From positions 868,001 to 932,000 of the forward strand of contig NC_023003.1 of NCBI RefSeq assembly GCF_000513475.1: 64,000 nucleotides of DNA, written 5' to 3'. Position numbers and translations under genes: made by a program. A model generated the notes under the pieces. That model did not search any database and was not told the origin of the DNA. It worked only from the letters and a program-made list of their open reading frames with translations. Of this stretch, positions 9,513 through 18,259 are shown piece by piece. Position 1 is the first letter of the stretch; each line of letters opens with the position of its first letter. The DNA is from Candidatus Babela massiliensis. GTDB taxonomy: Bacteria > Babelota > Babeliae > Babelales > Babelaceae.

Positions 9513-11072
9513 TTAATGAAATTCTTCTGATATAAATTCAAGATTATTATCCAAATTATTAAAATTTAGGCCAACAAGTATTATCTTTTTATTTTTATCT
9601 AAAAACTTCTGATAATACTTTTTATCTTTAATCTGTTGAAGAGCAATTTGCGCTGATTGATTAAATTTAAATTCAAAGATATAGATAATATTCTTAGTCT
9701 CTAAAATTAAGTCAATTCTACCAGCATTAGTAATAGTTTCCGATTGAGCATTAATAGACAGTACACTTAAAATAAACTGAATTAAAGTATGATAATCTTT
9801 TTCTTTTAGATCTTTAGTAGTTAGAGTATATGGAATATGAGCAAAAATATTTTCAAGAATATCAAAAAACTTAATTAAATCATTTTGATCGATAGCTCGT
9901 TTTAGATTAAGCATCTTAGTAGCAATAGTATTAAGATCATAAGTAGAAAGAGCAGTAAGCAGATAATTAGTAAAAGATTGTTTTATCTCAAAATTAGGAA
10001 AGTTAACTTTAAAGCTATTATACTCTTTATCATAATCAACTATGGTCAAATAACCGGTTTGAAATAATAGAGCAATAATATTGATATTACTAATATCAAA
10101 AGCTTCAATACTGTTATAAGAAAATTCAGCATTTTCTATATCTTTAATCTCATAATATTTTTGTTTAAGTAACACTATTAAAAATTCAGGATTACCAGAA
10201 GCTATCCAATAATTATTAACCTCCCTTTTATCTAAAGCATAAAGAACAGAAAAAGGATTATAAACTCTAGTATCTATCTTTGAAAAACGGTAACCATTAT
10301 ACCATTTTTTGAGTTTATCGATTAAAGCTTCAGATGTAATATTTTCTTGATTAGCAAAATTATTAATATAGGGCATAAAGTTATCGATAAGCTCTTGTTG
10401 AGTATAACCAAGCAATTGAGCAGCTTTAGGATCAAGAGTAATATCGTTTAAGTTATTAAGACCAGAAAAAACAGAAGTTCTTGCAAATTTGGAGACTCCA
10501 GTTAAAAGTACAGCTCTTAAATTAGCATCTTGAGCTTTAATAACGCTATAGAAACTTTTTAAGATCTCTCTTTGTTTTTCAGCTTCTTCTATATTTTTAA
10601 TATGATCAAGAATAGGTTTATCATATTCATCTATTAGTATTACTACTTTATTTATCTTAGAGAGATTTTCAATTAAGTCTTTAAGGGTGGCACCAGGCGT
10701 TTTATTATATTCTAAAGTAATATTATAATCTTGGGCTATTTTTTTTAACGCATCATTTAAGTTAATTCTTAATTCATTTGAAGTAAGATGTTCTATTTGA
10801 GAAAGATCTAAATGAATAACCGGATGCTCTTTCCAGTCATAATCACTTGAATATATCCAAAGATCTTTAAAAAGTTCTTTATTTCCTGAAAATAATTCTT
10901 TTAAAGTCGAGACTAAAAGTGATTTTCCAAATCTTCTTGGTCGTGATAGAAAATAATATCTACTACCTGCTATAAAGATATTATAAATATGCTTAGTTTT
11001 ATCGATATACTTATAATTATCATTAATCATAGTCTTAAATGAACTAACATCTATAGGTAATTTTTTTAACAT
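9513..11072 (-). CDS. AAA-ATPase-like / PD-(D/E)XK nuclease-like protein, copy 2 (type B segment)
   Basis: A 519-aa tandem paralogue of the gene at 7932-9497. It has the same RPRRFGKS P-loop, LIDEYD Walker B, and GRIDL...FEFK nuclease motifs. It starts MLKKLPIDVSSF, as do copies 3 and 4. The stretch after Walker A (about 90-134, beginning DLSQIEHLT) differs strongly from copy 1 and instead matches copy 4 (45756-47315). The C-terminal two thirds are near-identical to copy 1, also at DNA level, which suggests recent duplication or gene conversion. The RBS is gagag before the ATG. This gene is upstream of copy 1 and probably co-transcribed with it. Confidence 0.85.
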   Translation of the reverse strand: MLKKLPIDVSSFKTMINDNYKYIDKTKHIYNIFIAGSRYYFLSRPRRFGKSLLVSTLKELFSGNKELFKDLWIYSSDYDWKEHPVIHLDLSQIEHLTSNELRINLNDALKKIAQDYNITLEYNKTPGATLKDLIENLSKINKVVILIDEYDKPILDHIKNIEEAEKQREILKSFYSVIKAQDANLRAVLLTGVSKFARTSVFSGLNNLNDITLDPKAAQLLGYTQQELIDNFMPYINNFANQENITSEALIDKLKKWYNGYRFSKIDTRVYNPFSVLYALDKREVNNYWIASGNPEFLIVLLKQKYYEIKDIENAEFSYNSIEAFDISNINIIALLFQTGYLTIVDYDKEYNSFKVNFPNFEIKQSFTNYLLTALSTYDLNTIATKMLNLKRAIDQNDLIKFFDILENIFAHIPYTLTTKDLKEKDYHTLIQFILSVLSINAQSETITNAGRIDLILETKNIIYIFEFKFNQSAQIALQQIKDKKYYQKFLDKNKKIILVGLNFNNLDNNLEFISEEFH

Positions 11073-11383
11073 TATAATCTCTCAAAATATAGTGAATGTT
11101 AACAAAGACTTTATTTGTTATAACTAACACAGTTCTTAATAATTTAATTAAGGTCTTATTAATTTTAGTATAATAGATAACAGATAAATTATAAAATTAA
11201 TATTAATGGATTTAAATTTTTAACAGTCCTAGTTAGTTCAAAATATACTCTGAATTTCCATTGTATTAATTAATCGTTGCAATTTTTTATATATATGTTA
11301 AATTCAAATATAGATAAAATTTTAAATACTTTGTCAAATAAAAGTAAAAAATTAATTATATTTTTCATAAGGGGACATATTTT
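11073..11383. other. Divergent intergenic promoter region
   Basis: This 311-bp gap lies between divergent genes (minus-strand AAA/nuclease copy 2 and plus-strand 794-aa protein). It is AT-rich, with no open reading frame of note and no strong hairpin. It must hold both promoters, but no -35/-10 pair stands out. The RBS aagggga of the downstream gene is near 11370. Confidence 0.4.
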
Positions 11384-13768
11384 ATGAGTTTACGTAATTT
11401 AAGGATTTTAAATTTGAGTGTAAGTGCACTTTGCGTATTTTTTAATTTAAATTTAATTTCTATGCAACAAGAGCAGAAGTTTAAAAATTCTAAGAAAATA
11501 AAACAATATCGAGTATTAAATAATGGAGACAGAAGTTTTAGTGGTTATCATGCACTTTATAACAGCTTTTTACTATTTAAGTCGCGAGAAAATAAAGCTC
11601 TTAAGAGCCTTTTGACAAGTAATGAAAATAGAGATAGATTCTTTGGTTCTATAGAAGCAGAATGGCAAAAGAATGTTATAGAAAGCAGGATAAAAACTTT
11701 AGCAGAATTTTATCTTGAAGATAATTTAATTAAAAATTTAAGAAATGCAGATATATCACAAGATAGCACAGCTAATGATTATAAATTTCATTTAAGTAAT
11801 GATTATGCAAGAATAAATATTGCTCCAGATAATTTGAATTATGAAAAAATACGATTGTTTCTTAATAAAATTCCCGTTATCGTTAGAAATATTATTGATG
11901 AACAATACCAAAGTAATGATCAGCAAGATAAAGTCAATTTTGATATTACTGCAGAAATAATAAAAAGTGCTTTTTTAAGTGAATATGAAGAGACCGGATT
12001 AGAGGTTACTGCAAGAGAAGTTGAGTTGATATTTCTTGAACTATTTCAAGATGAAGGTTTTAATTTAGAGTTTGAAGTTATATCAGATTCTCAAATCAAG
12101 GATGCAAGAAAACAAGAGCTTTATAATATTAACTGGACAGCTCAATCTGGTGAAGAATTTGTTAAACGATTTAATTTAAAGACAAAAGCTACTGTTGAAA
12201 AGCCAGGTCATTGGTTAAATGCACAAGATTTAGATAATCTTATTAAGTTAGAAAAAGATAGAGCTATTGAAATTCCTGAAGATATGCCTGTATTTTGTCT
12301 TGATAAAGATATTAGAGAGCTTTTTAACTTAGATCAATTAAAAAATCTAGCAAGAGAATTTAGAGATATAAATTATTCTGGATCTGCAATATTTTTAATT
12401 TATATTAAAGAGAAGAGACATTGGATAAGTTGTTTTGTTGTCAAAGATAGTGATGAAACGCCTAAATTTCTTTTTACCGATTCACTTAATAATGATCGAC
12501 TTAAAACAGATTTAATTCTTACTTTAATCAGTTTATTATCAGAACATGTCCTTGACATAAGTAATATTGAACTACCGCCTCTTGAACTGTTGCTTAATGG
12601 TAAGACTACCCATATAAAAGCGCTTATAGAAACTTTGAAAAATGAAAAAGACAGAAAGAGTATTTCCAAAGGTATGTTTTTACATGGAGCGCCAGGTACA
12701 GGTAAATTCAGTTTAGCTTATACTATGGCAAAATTAGCTCAATGGAAATTTTTATATGTTGAAGCCGCTTGTGTTATAGGAGATTTGACCATATTTAATA
12801 CAGATGAAGGTGCTACTCTGATTACTAAAGAAGAATTAAAGAATAAAGGAGAGGAAATCTTTGGATTATTTACTAAGAATATTCAAGGTCAATTGCCTAT
12901 GGTTGTTTTTATACATGGTATAGATCAAATACTAAAAGACACGGATTCGAGTGGATCTAGAAAGGCAATGTTTGATTTTATGTTAGATATATTACTAGTT
13001 TTAAAATCCAAGTATAAGCATCTGATATATATTATCTGTACTTCATATTTAACTCCTAAAGAACTCCCTAGTGGAAATAAGGTTCTAGAGTTGACTAATG
13101 CTTTTGAGTTAGATTTACCTGATTATGATAAGCGAAATAAGATTATATGTTATTATATTGATAATCTTATTTCGGACGTATTAAGAGAAGGTTATAGGCT
13201 AAGGATGTTAAAACAATATAACTGCGGTAAGGTTCTTACTACAGCATCCAATGGATTTTCTTGCTCAGATATTAAGGAATTTATGACATTAACCCGAAAT
13301 GCGATCATATCGGGAGATAAAAATACCGAAAATTGCGGAATGTGGTTTGGTTTTTATAATTATATCGATTTTAGGAATAGACCTCTTATGAGTTCATTAG
13401 CAATCTTTCCAAGTGCTTGGATTGTAGAGCCAATTACCGAAAAATTTTTACGTGATGATTATCAAAAATTATTATTTACATTTTGTAAATTACAAGCAGA
13501 ACAAGTGCAGAAGAGAAAAGACTTAAAATCAACATCTTCATCTTCAATTAATAGTTCTAATGTTATTAATGGTGCTTTAAAAATTGCTTATTTTGCTTTA
13601 CTTTCAAGAGAAGGTATGGGTGTGTTTGTAATAACAGAACTTGGAAAAGCATTTGTGGCAGGTATGGCTGAAAGCATAAAAGAAGGAACTGCAGAGTTTA
13701 CTAAAAAGAATGTTAATAAGTATATTTTACATAAAGAAGAAAATGTATCTGAAGAAAAAAAATCTTAA
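11384..13768 (+). CDS. Exported protein with degenerate cysteine-protease-like and AAA ATPase domains
   Basis: A 794-aa protein with an N-terminal signal ending NLISM (about 23-27). Residues 47-64 (NNGDRSFSGYHALYNSFL) and the pair RHW (345-347) and TDSLN (365-369) resemble the Cys box, His box and Asp/Asn box of papain-fold proteases (Josephin- or Ulp-like). The expected nucleophile position holds Ser53 (codon AGT, one base from Cys TGT). An AAA module follows: Walker A is GAPGTGKF (435-442), with Phe where Ser/Thr is expected. The Walker B equivalent is FIHGID (509-514), with His-Gly where Asp-Glu is expected. Both halves therefore look catalytically impaired. A hydrophobic, Gly/Ala-rich segment (about 725-765) lies near the C-terminus. 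The protease resemblance is my inference; the AAA fold is fairly clear. Confidence 0.6.
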   Translation: MSLRNLRILNLSVSALCVFFNLNLISMQQEQKFKNSKKIKQYRVLNNGDRSFSGYHALYNSFLLFKSRENKALKSLLTSNENRDRFFGSIEAEWQKNVIESRIKTLAEFYLEDNLIKNLRNADISQDSTANDYKFHLSNDYARINIAPDNLNYEKIRLFLNKIPVIVRNIIDEQYQSNDQQDKVNFDITAEIIKSAFLSEYEETGLEVTAREVELIFLELFQDEGFNLEFEVISDSQIKDARKQELYNINWTAQSGEEFVKRFNLKTKATVEKPGHWLNAQDLDNLIKLEKDRAIEIPEDMPVFCLDKDIRELFNLDQLKNLAREFRDINYSGSAIFLIYIKEKRHWISCFVVKDSDETPKFLFTDSLNNDRLKTDLILTLISLLSEHVLDISNIELPPLELLLNGKTTHIKALIETLKNEKDRKSISKGMFLHGAPGTGKFSLAYTMAKLAQWKFLYVEAACVIGDLTIFNTDEGATLITKEELKNKGEEIFGLFTKNIQGQLPMVVFIHGIDQILKDTDSSGSRKAMFDFMLDILLVLKSKYKHLIYIICTSYLTPKELPSGNKVLELTNAFELDLPDYDKRNKIICYYIDNLISDVLREGYRLRMLKQYNCGKVLTTASNGFSCSDIKEFMTLTRNAIISGDKNTENCGMWFGFYNYIDFRNRPLMSSLAIFPSAWIVEPITEKFLRDDYQKLLFTFCKLQAEQVQKRKDLKSTSSSSINSSNVINGALKIAYFALLSREGMGVFVITELGKAFVAGMAESIKEGTAEFTKKNVNKYILHKEENVSEEKKS

Positions 13769-13802
13769 TTTAATTTAGATTTGATATAATAAAAAAGGTA
13801 TT

Positions 13803-13824
13803 AATAAAAGCTTCGGCTTTTATT
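13803..13824 (+). terminator. UUCG-tetraloop terminator
   Basis: 9-bp arms aataaaagc and gcttttatt closed by a TTCG loop, 35 bp after the 794-aa gene. The right arm itself supplies the T-rich tract. Confidence 0.65.
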
Positions 13825-13900
13825 TAATTAGCTTTCTCTATTAATATTTATATAGAATTTATGTTAATTTAAGCTCTATTTGAGTCTAATTATTAAGAAA

Positions 13901-13940
13901 GGTAGTATAAATTGATATTTTATAAGCAATTTATACTACC
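13901..13940 (-). terminator. Terminator of the 180-aa gene (minus strand)
   Basis: Perfect 14-bp arms (13901-13914 and 13927-13940; ggtagtataaattg and its complement) with a 12-nt loop just beyond the stop codon at 13948. On the minus strand the hairpin is followed by tttctt. Confidence 0.7.
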
Positions 13941-13947
13941 TCCAGAT

Positions 13948-14490
13948 TTAATTAATTTGAATTAATTCCAAAATGCTAATAGAATCTAAATATTTTTGTT
14001 GAGCATTTCGATATGGATGTAATATAAAGTATTCTTTATTTTTTTCTTTTCCTATAGATATTAACTTATTAATAGCTAAAACTGTTGTAGTGGCAGTTAT
14101 TATAGTAGGAATGATCGATATTTCTGAGTGTTTTTTTAAATATTCTTCTAGTAAGCTTAGTGTTATACTGCCTCCTATGAAGAAAACTCCTATGCTTACG
14201 AAAAAATAGTTAGCAAAGGGAGTGATTTTGCTTTTCGGTTTAATTAAATTAAGATTCATCTTATTTTTTCTAATTTGAGCAACTTCATTTGCATAAATTA
14301 AAAGCCAAATTTTATCATTTTCTGAGAGTTCAAAGTTAGTTAAAGCTTTTTTCAATAAATCAGGTCTACTTTTTTTAATAGCATACTTCATAGATTCTTT
14401 TGGGTCAGTAGCTTTATCTATGTTATTGGTTGCCTTTAAACCTGAAAAGATGAAAATAGTTAAGGCTATACTGTATATTAGTTTTTTCAT
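13948..14490 (-). CDS. Exported small membrane protein of unknown function
   Basis: A 180-aa protein with a signal peptide (about residues 1-20, ending LKAT). A short helical stretch, ESMKYAIKKSRPDLLKKAL, looks like part of an ankyrin repeat. Two adjacent hydrophobic segments (about 90-112 and 122-142) form a probable membrane hairpin. A good SD (ggag) precedes the ATG. It is not recognised as a known family. A two-segment hydrophobic hairpin in a secreted protein is reminiscent of membrane-inserting effectors, but nothing more specific supports that. Confidence 0.55.
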   Translation of the reverse strand: MKKLIYSIALTIFIFSGLKATNNIDKATDPKESMKYAIKKSRPDLLKKALTNFELSENDKIWLLIYANEVAQIRKNKMNLNLIKPKSKITPFANYFFVSIGVFFIGGSITLSLLEEYLKKHSEISIIPTIITATTTVLAINKLISIGKEKNKEYFILHPYRNAQQKYLDSISILELIQIN

Positions 14491-14624
14491 GAAATTTCTC
14501 CAAGGTTTTTAATATTTTGATTTACATTATTAATTAAATAGTTTATAGGATTATTATACCTTTGTCATAAGGTACAGTGTTTTTCTTTAGGTATCTTTAA
14601 GTTAAATTAAAGTTATTTATGATT

Positions 14625-14653
14625 TTGACATTAATTAATAATGTCTGTATATT
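14625..14653 (+). promoter_or_regulatory. Sigma-70-type promoter for the family A gene at 14697
   Basis: TTGACA (14625-14630), 17-bp spacer, TATATT (14648-14653). This is close to consensus and about 40 bp before the start codon. Confidence 0.55.
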
Positions 14654-14696
14654 CAAATTAAATATATTTCATATTATCAAATAAAATGACAAAATT

Positions 14697-15827
14697 ATGA
14701 TATTATATAATTTTATAAAAAAATACTTTTTTAATTTTTTGTTCAATGGATTAATAATTTTTAATGGAAGCCTAGTGTCTATGTCCTTAGAAAGTATTAA
14801 TGAAGTGGATTATTCTAATGCATCTTATGTGTCATCATTGGCTGATAAATGTGCTGATTATATTATTGAGAATCAAATCAATACCGATGAACTAAATCAA
14901 GATCTTAAAGGTTATTTAAAGAAATATAGAAATATTAAGATAATAAATATGGTTGATATGCCCCAAGGTCTTAAAGATCTATTTCTTATGATTTCTAGTT
15001 ATTGCTCTAATGAAAGTATGTTAAAAGCAATAAGATTTTTAGAAAGACTAGATAGTAATTTTAGTAAAGATGCTGTTGATTTTATAAAAGATATTTTATC
15101 TACTTTGACTCCAGAGACTTTGTCTATTGATCCTTATGCTATTATGATATTGCATATAAATTTATTTTTCGGTAAAAACTTATTTATCTCTGAAATAAAT
15201 GAAATAAAAGATATTTACTTAAGAAAGATAAAATCAAATCAGGATGATATTAAAGCAAGATATATAATGTGTAAAGTTTATAAGATAGAAGAAAATTTAG
15301 AATCTTGTAAAAATTTAGTGCTAGATATGCCAGAACAGAATAATATTTTATATCATGTAATAAAATTTAATGAATTAGGACAAGTCTCATCTAATGAAAT
15401 CAAAAAACTGTTAAGCCTAAATAGCTGGGAAGTTCTAAGATTTTTATTTGATGACATTGTTTTATATATAAATATAATTAAAGAGCTGAATAAAGAAGAA
15501 TTACAAAATATTATTCAATCTTATGAACGTAGCCTAAATCAAATAGATAGTGAGTTTTATTGTACAATTAATTCTTTGAGGCTTGCTATATTGTACTATT
15601 GTTTGAATAATAAAGAAAAAGCTAATTCTATAATAGATAATGCTTTAAAATATTCTTATAAAAAACAATGGTATCCTATTTTCTATATAGTAAATTGTTT
15701 ATTAATAAAAGATATATATGATTCCAAAAATTTAGATCCAGAAATATTTAGTTATATTGTTAGTAAAGTTAGCAATGTATATCTTATACATATGTCTTTA
15801 TTTACCCAAGATAATTCAACTATTTAA
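14697..15827 (+). CDS. Secreted helical-repeat protein, family A member 2
   Basis: A 376-aa paralogue of the proteins at 6503-7630 and 15982-17049. The signal peptide is about residues 1-29, ending GSLVSM. The family block reads MPQGLKDLFLMI, followed by FLERLDSNFSKDAV and SIDPYAIMIL. The rest is predicted helical. No clear Shine-Dalgarno sequence precedes the ATG, but no better start exists in frame and the signal peptide supports it. It lies 154 bp upstream of member 3, so a tandem duplication is likely. Function unknown. Confidence 0.65.
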   Translation: MILYNFIKKYFFNFLFNGLIIFNGSLVSMSLESINEVDYSNASYVSSLADKCADYIIENQINTDELNQDLKGYLKKYRNIKIINMVDMPQGLKDLFLMISSYCSNESMLKAIRFLERLDSNFSKDAVDFIKDILSTLTPETLSIDPYAIMILHINLFFGKNLFISEINEIKDIYLRKIKSNQDDIKARYIMCKVYKIEENLESCKNLVLDMPEQNNILYHVIKFNELGQVSSNEIKKLLSLNSWEVLRFLFDDIVLYINIIKELNKEELQNIIQSYERSLNQIDSEFYCTINSLRLAILYYCLNNKEKANSIIDNALKYSYKKQWYPIFYIVNCLLIKDIYDSKNLDPEIFSYIVSKVSNVYLIHMSLFTQDNSTI

Positions 15828-15981
15828 ATGCTTAAAAATTAATTTTTGTGTCCATTATTTTACGAGCAATTACCCAAAATTCTAATAGATAATTGAAGCG
15901 AAATAATATATTCTTAACTTTGATGAATTAATCTAATGCTATATACTATTAGTAGTATTATAATTAATAAAGGAATTATAA

Positions 15982-17049
15982 ATGTCTAAATATTTTTGTT
16001 TATTTTTTGTTTTGATTTGTTTTCTGTCTAAAATAAATTTATCAATTTCTGAATCTACAGAAATTTATTATGCACCAAAGAATTTGAGTGAGCTTACTGC
16101 TAAATATATTTTAGATAACAATATTGCTTATGATAGTGTTGATTATTATTCGAAGGAATATATCGATAAAATTAAAGAAATAAATATAAGAGTATTGCCT
16201 GATAGGCTTAAGGAGTTATTTTTAAGTATAGCATTTACTCATTCAACAAAGAGCATAATAAATGCTTTAAAATTAATTGATAAAATAGATCAACGTTTTT
16301 CTAAAGATGAATCTAATTTAATAAAAGATCAGTTATCGTTTGAATCACCTGAGATTTTTTCTTTAGATCCTTCAGTTTCTATACTGTTATTACTTCCATC
16401 TAATATTATTGAAAATATTTTTAAAGAAGAAGTAAATTTATTAAAAACAAATTATATTGAGATCTTACAAAAAGACGAAGATAATTTAAAGGCAAAAATA
16501 GTATTGTTTAGGATTTACTTCTATATAGATAAGAATTTAAAAATTTCTGCTAAGATGCTAGATAATATTAAAAATTTTTATCAAGATTCTAATAATATAT
16601 TTTATTATCTAACTTTGTTAATTACTAAAAAAGAAGAAATAAAAATTAGCTACTTAAAAGAAGCTTTAAATCATAAAAGCTATGAGGCTTTTTCTATCTT
16701 ATCAAATTTGAAATCTTCATTGATAAAGTATTTTTCAAAAACCGAATTAAAGCATGCTATTAGAGTGTATAAGTATATGCTAACTATTAATAGATTTAAC
16801 TTCATTCGCGATTATTTAATTTTAGCGCGTCTTTATCTTTTAATTAATGAGCAAGACAAAGCTTATAAGATTTTAGAAAACGTTTTAAATAAACGATCGA
16901 AAGAAATTTCTCATTCCCTTAATTATATGGTAACAGGGCTTTATATCTCTAGGAATCAAACAGATAAAATAACTGACAATATGCTAGAGGTTTATAATAA
17001 GTATATGCAATTAAGCTTATCAATTTCTAATAAAGTGTTTGATAATTAA
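15982..17049 (+). CDS. Secreted helical-repeat protein, family A member 3
   Basis: A 355-aa third member of the family. It has a signal peptide (about 1-22), then LTAKYILDNNI matching the start of the mature region of members 1 and 2 (CARYITANNI, CADYIIENQI), LPDRLKELFLSI, and IDKIDQRFSKDES. The C-terminal third has TPR-like paired helices (ILARLYLLINEQDKAYKIL). The RBS aaagga (15968-15973) is well placed. A likely promoter (TTGATG, 16 bp, TATACT) lies upstream. The stop is 10 bp from the end of the convergent gene at 17060. Confidence 0.65.
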   Translation: MSKYFCLFFVLICFLSKINLSISESTEIYYAPKNLSELTAKYILDNNIAYDSVDYYSKEYIDKIKEINIRVLPDRLKELFLSIAFTHSTKSIINALKLIDKIDQRFSKDESNLIKDQLSFESPEIFSLDPSVSILLLLPSNIIENIFKEEVNLLKTNYIEILQKDEDNLKAKIVLFRIYFYIDKNLKISAKMLDNIKNFYQDSNNIFYYLTLLITKKEEIKISYLKEALNHKSYEAFSILSNLKSSLIKYFSKTELKHAIRVYKYMLTINRFNFIRDYLILARLYLLINEQDKAYKILENVLNKRSKEISHSLNYMVTGLYISRNQTDKITDNMLEVYNKYMQLSLSISNKVFDN

Positions 17050-17059
17050 TTTTATAGTG

Positions 17060-17863
17060 CTACTTAAACTTATCTTTTATCAAGTTTCTTATTTTATTAT
17101 TGTTATGTTTAATCAGATTATTAATATCTTTTAAAGATAAATTTTTATATTTACTAATTATTTGAATAGCTTCTTCTTTATCCTGTTTATATATTTTATA
17201 GTATTGAGATTTTTGCCAATTCTTCTTTATAAAATTCTGAAAATCTATTTTTATTCTTTCTGGCCAATCGAAAAAGGGATTATTATCAGTAATTTCTATA
17301 TCTTGATCAAATTCAAGACTATCTCTAAAAAAATTAATAAGATAAAAGAACCTTATATTACTTTTCTTATAATTTAATAACAACCCTGTTAAATAATGAT
17401 TATCATTTTCTAAATATGACCCTGGCTCTTGAAATTCTTTTAAATTTGCTTCTAAATCGTTTAGATACATAATTAAAGCATTTTTTAAGCTCTTTGTGGT
17501 ATATAAAAGAATTTTCTTTTCTTTTATAAAAGACGGCATCATAATAATTTTTTGATCTATATTGACCGGTTCAGATAAGTAATAAAGAAAATAAGACACT
17601 TTTTTTATTTTTTTTGTTATTTTTTTATATTTTAGTAAACTTAATAGTAAGGGATCTATTTTACTAAGGAATTTAGGATTAAATGTCATATAAATATCTT
17701 TATGCTTAGTTAGCATACATGCAATTTCTAAATTATCTCTGTCTTTGGCGTTCGATATATAAGGGTTTACGGTTGCAGAACAAAGGTGTTTGTTTGGATT
17801 GTACTTTAAAATGATCTGATTAATAAGTTGTTTTATTAATTTATTATTCAATGTTTTATCCAT
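17060..17863 (-). CDS. Hypothetical cytoplasmic protein
   Basis: A 267-aa Lys- and Asn-rich protein without a signal peptide, unlike its neighbours. Recognisable patches are NPYISNAKDRDNLEIACML near the N-terminus, and GSYLENDNHYLTGLLLNY with NIRFFYL in the middle. They look like conserved family motifs, but I do not recognise the family. It is convergent with family A member 3 (10-bp gap) and divergent from the RNA helicase gene. Confidence 0.5.
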   Translation of the reverse strand: MDKTLNNKLIKQLINQIILKYNPNKHLCSATVNPYISNAKDRDNLEIACMLTKHKDIYMTFNPKFLSKIDPLLLSLLKYKKITKKIKKVSYFLYYLSEPVNIDQKIIMMPSFIKEKKILLYTTKSLKNALIMYLNDLEANLKEFQEPGSYLENDNHYLTGLLLNYKKSNIRFFYLINFFRDSLEFDQDIEITDNNPFFDWPERIKIDFQNFIKKNWQKSQYYKIYKQDKEEAIQIISKYKNLSLKDINNLIKHNNNKIRNLIKDKFK

Positions 17864-18259
17864 TTAGTTTTCAAGGTCTTTAAGTTTAATAAATTTAAAG
17901 TATTTTGTTAAAATAATATACACTTAGAGTAATTAATAATATAATTTATAATATAATATAATATCATAATCTTACTCAAGCAAGTTCATTAGAGCTTGAT
18001 ATTAAGAATTTCTTAGTTAAATAAGTCACATTAATTAAATAATTAATTAATATTGACTACTAATTGTAAATTTTGCTAGCCAAATTTAATATAATATGTT
18101 AAAATATAATAAGTATTTGAATTATTATTTGAATTTTATTTTGCATCAAAATGCTTCGTGTTGTAAATTAATTAGTAGTAACAATCAAATATAATTAATT
18201 TTAATAAAAATTAATAAAAGTAAAATAATATAAATAATCAAATTTAGGAAAAAGAATTA
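17864..18259. other. Long leader/promoter region upstream of the DEAD-box helicase gene
   Basis: This 396-bp gap lies between divergent genes. It is extremely AT-rich, with runs of TAATA repeats around 17930-17965, and has no ORF. Helicases of the DeaD/CsdA type often have long regulated leaders, but I see no defined riboswitch or thermometer fold. The RBS (agga) of the helicase gene is near 18247. Confidence 0.35.

Noticed and set aside
7932-11072. Copies 1 and 2 as one gene broken by a frameshift
   Set aside because: Each copy has its own start, full domain set and stop; they are tandem duplicates, not fragments.
12400-12669. Minus-strand frame of 89 codons
   Set aside because: Antisense to the 794-aa protein, whose plus-strand frame carries protease-like and AAA-like motifs.
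17864-18259. Riboswitch or small RNA upstream of the helicase gene
   Set aside because: Only short AT-only hairpins can be drawn; nothing resembles a known aptamer or a GC-supported fold.
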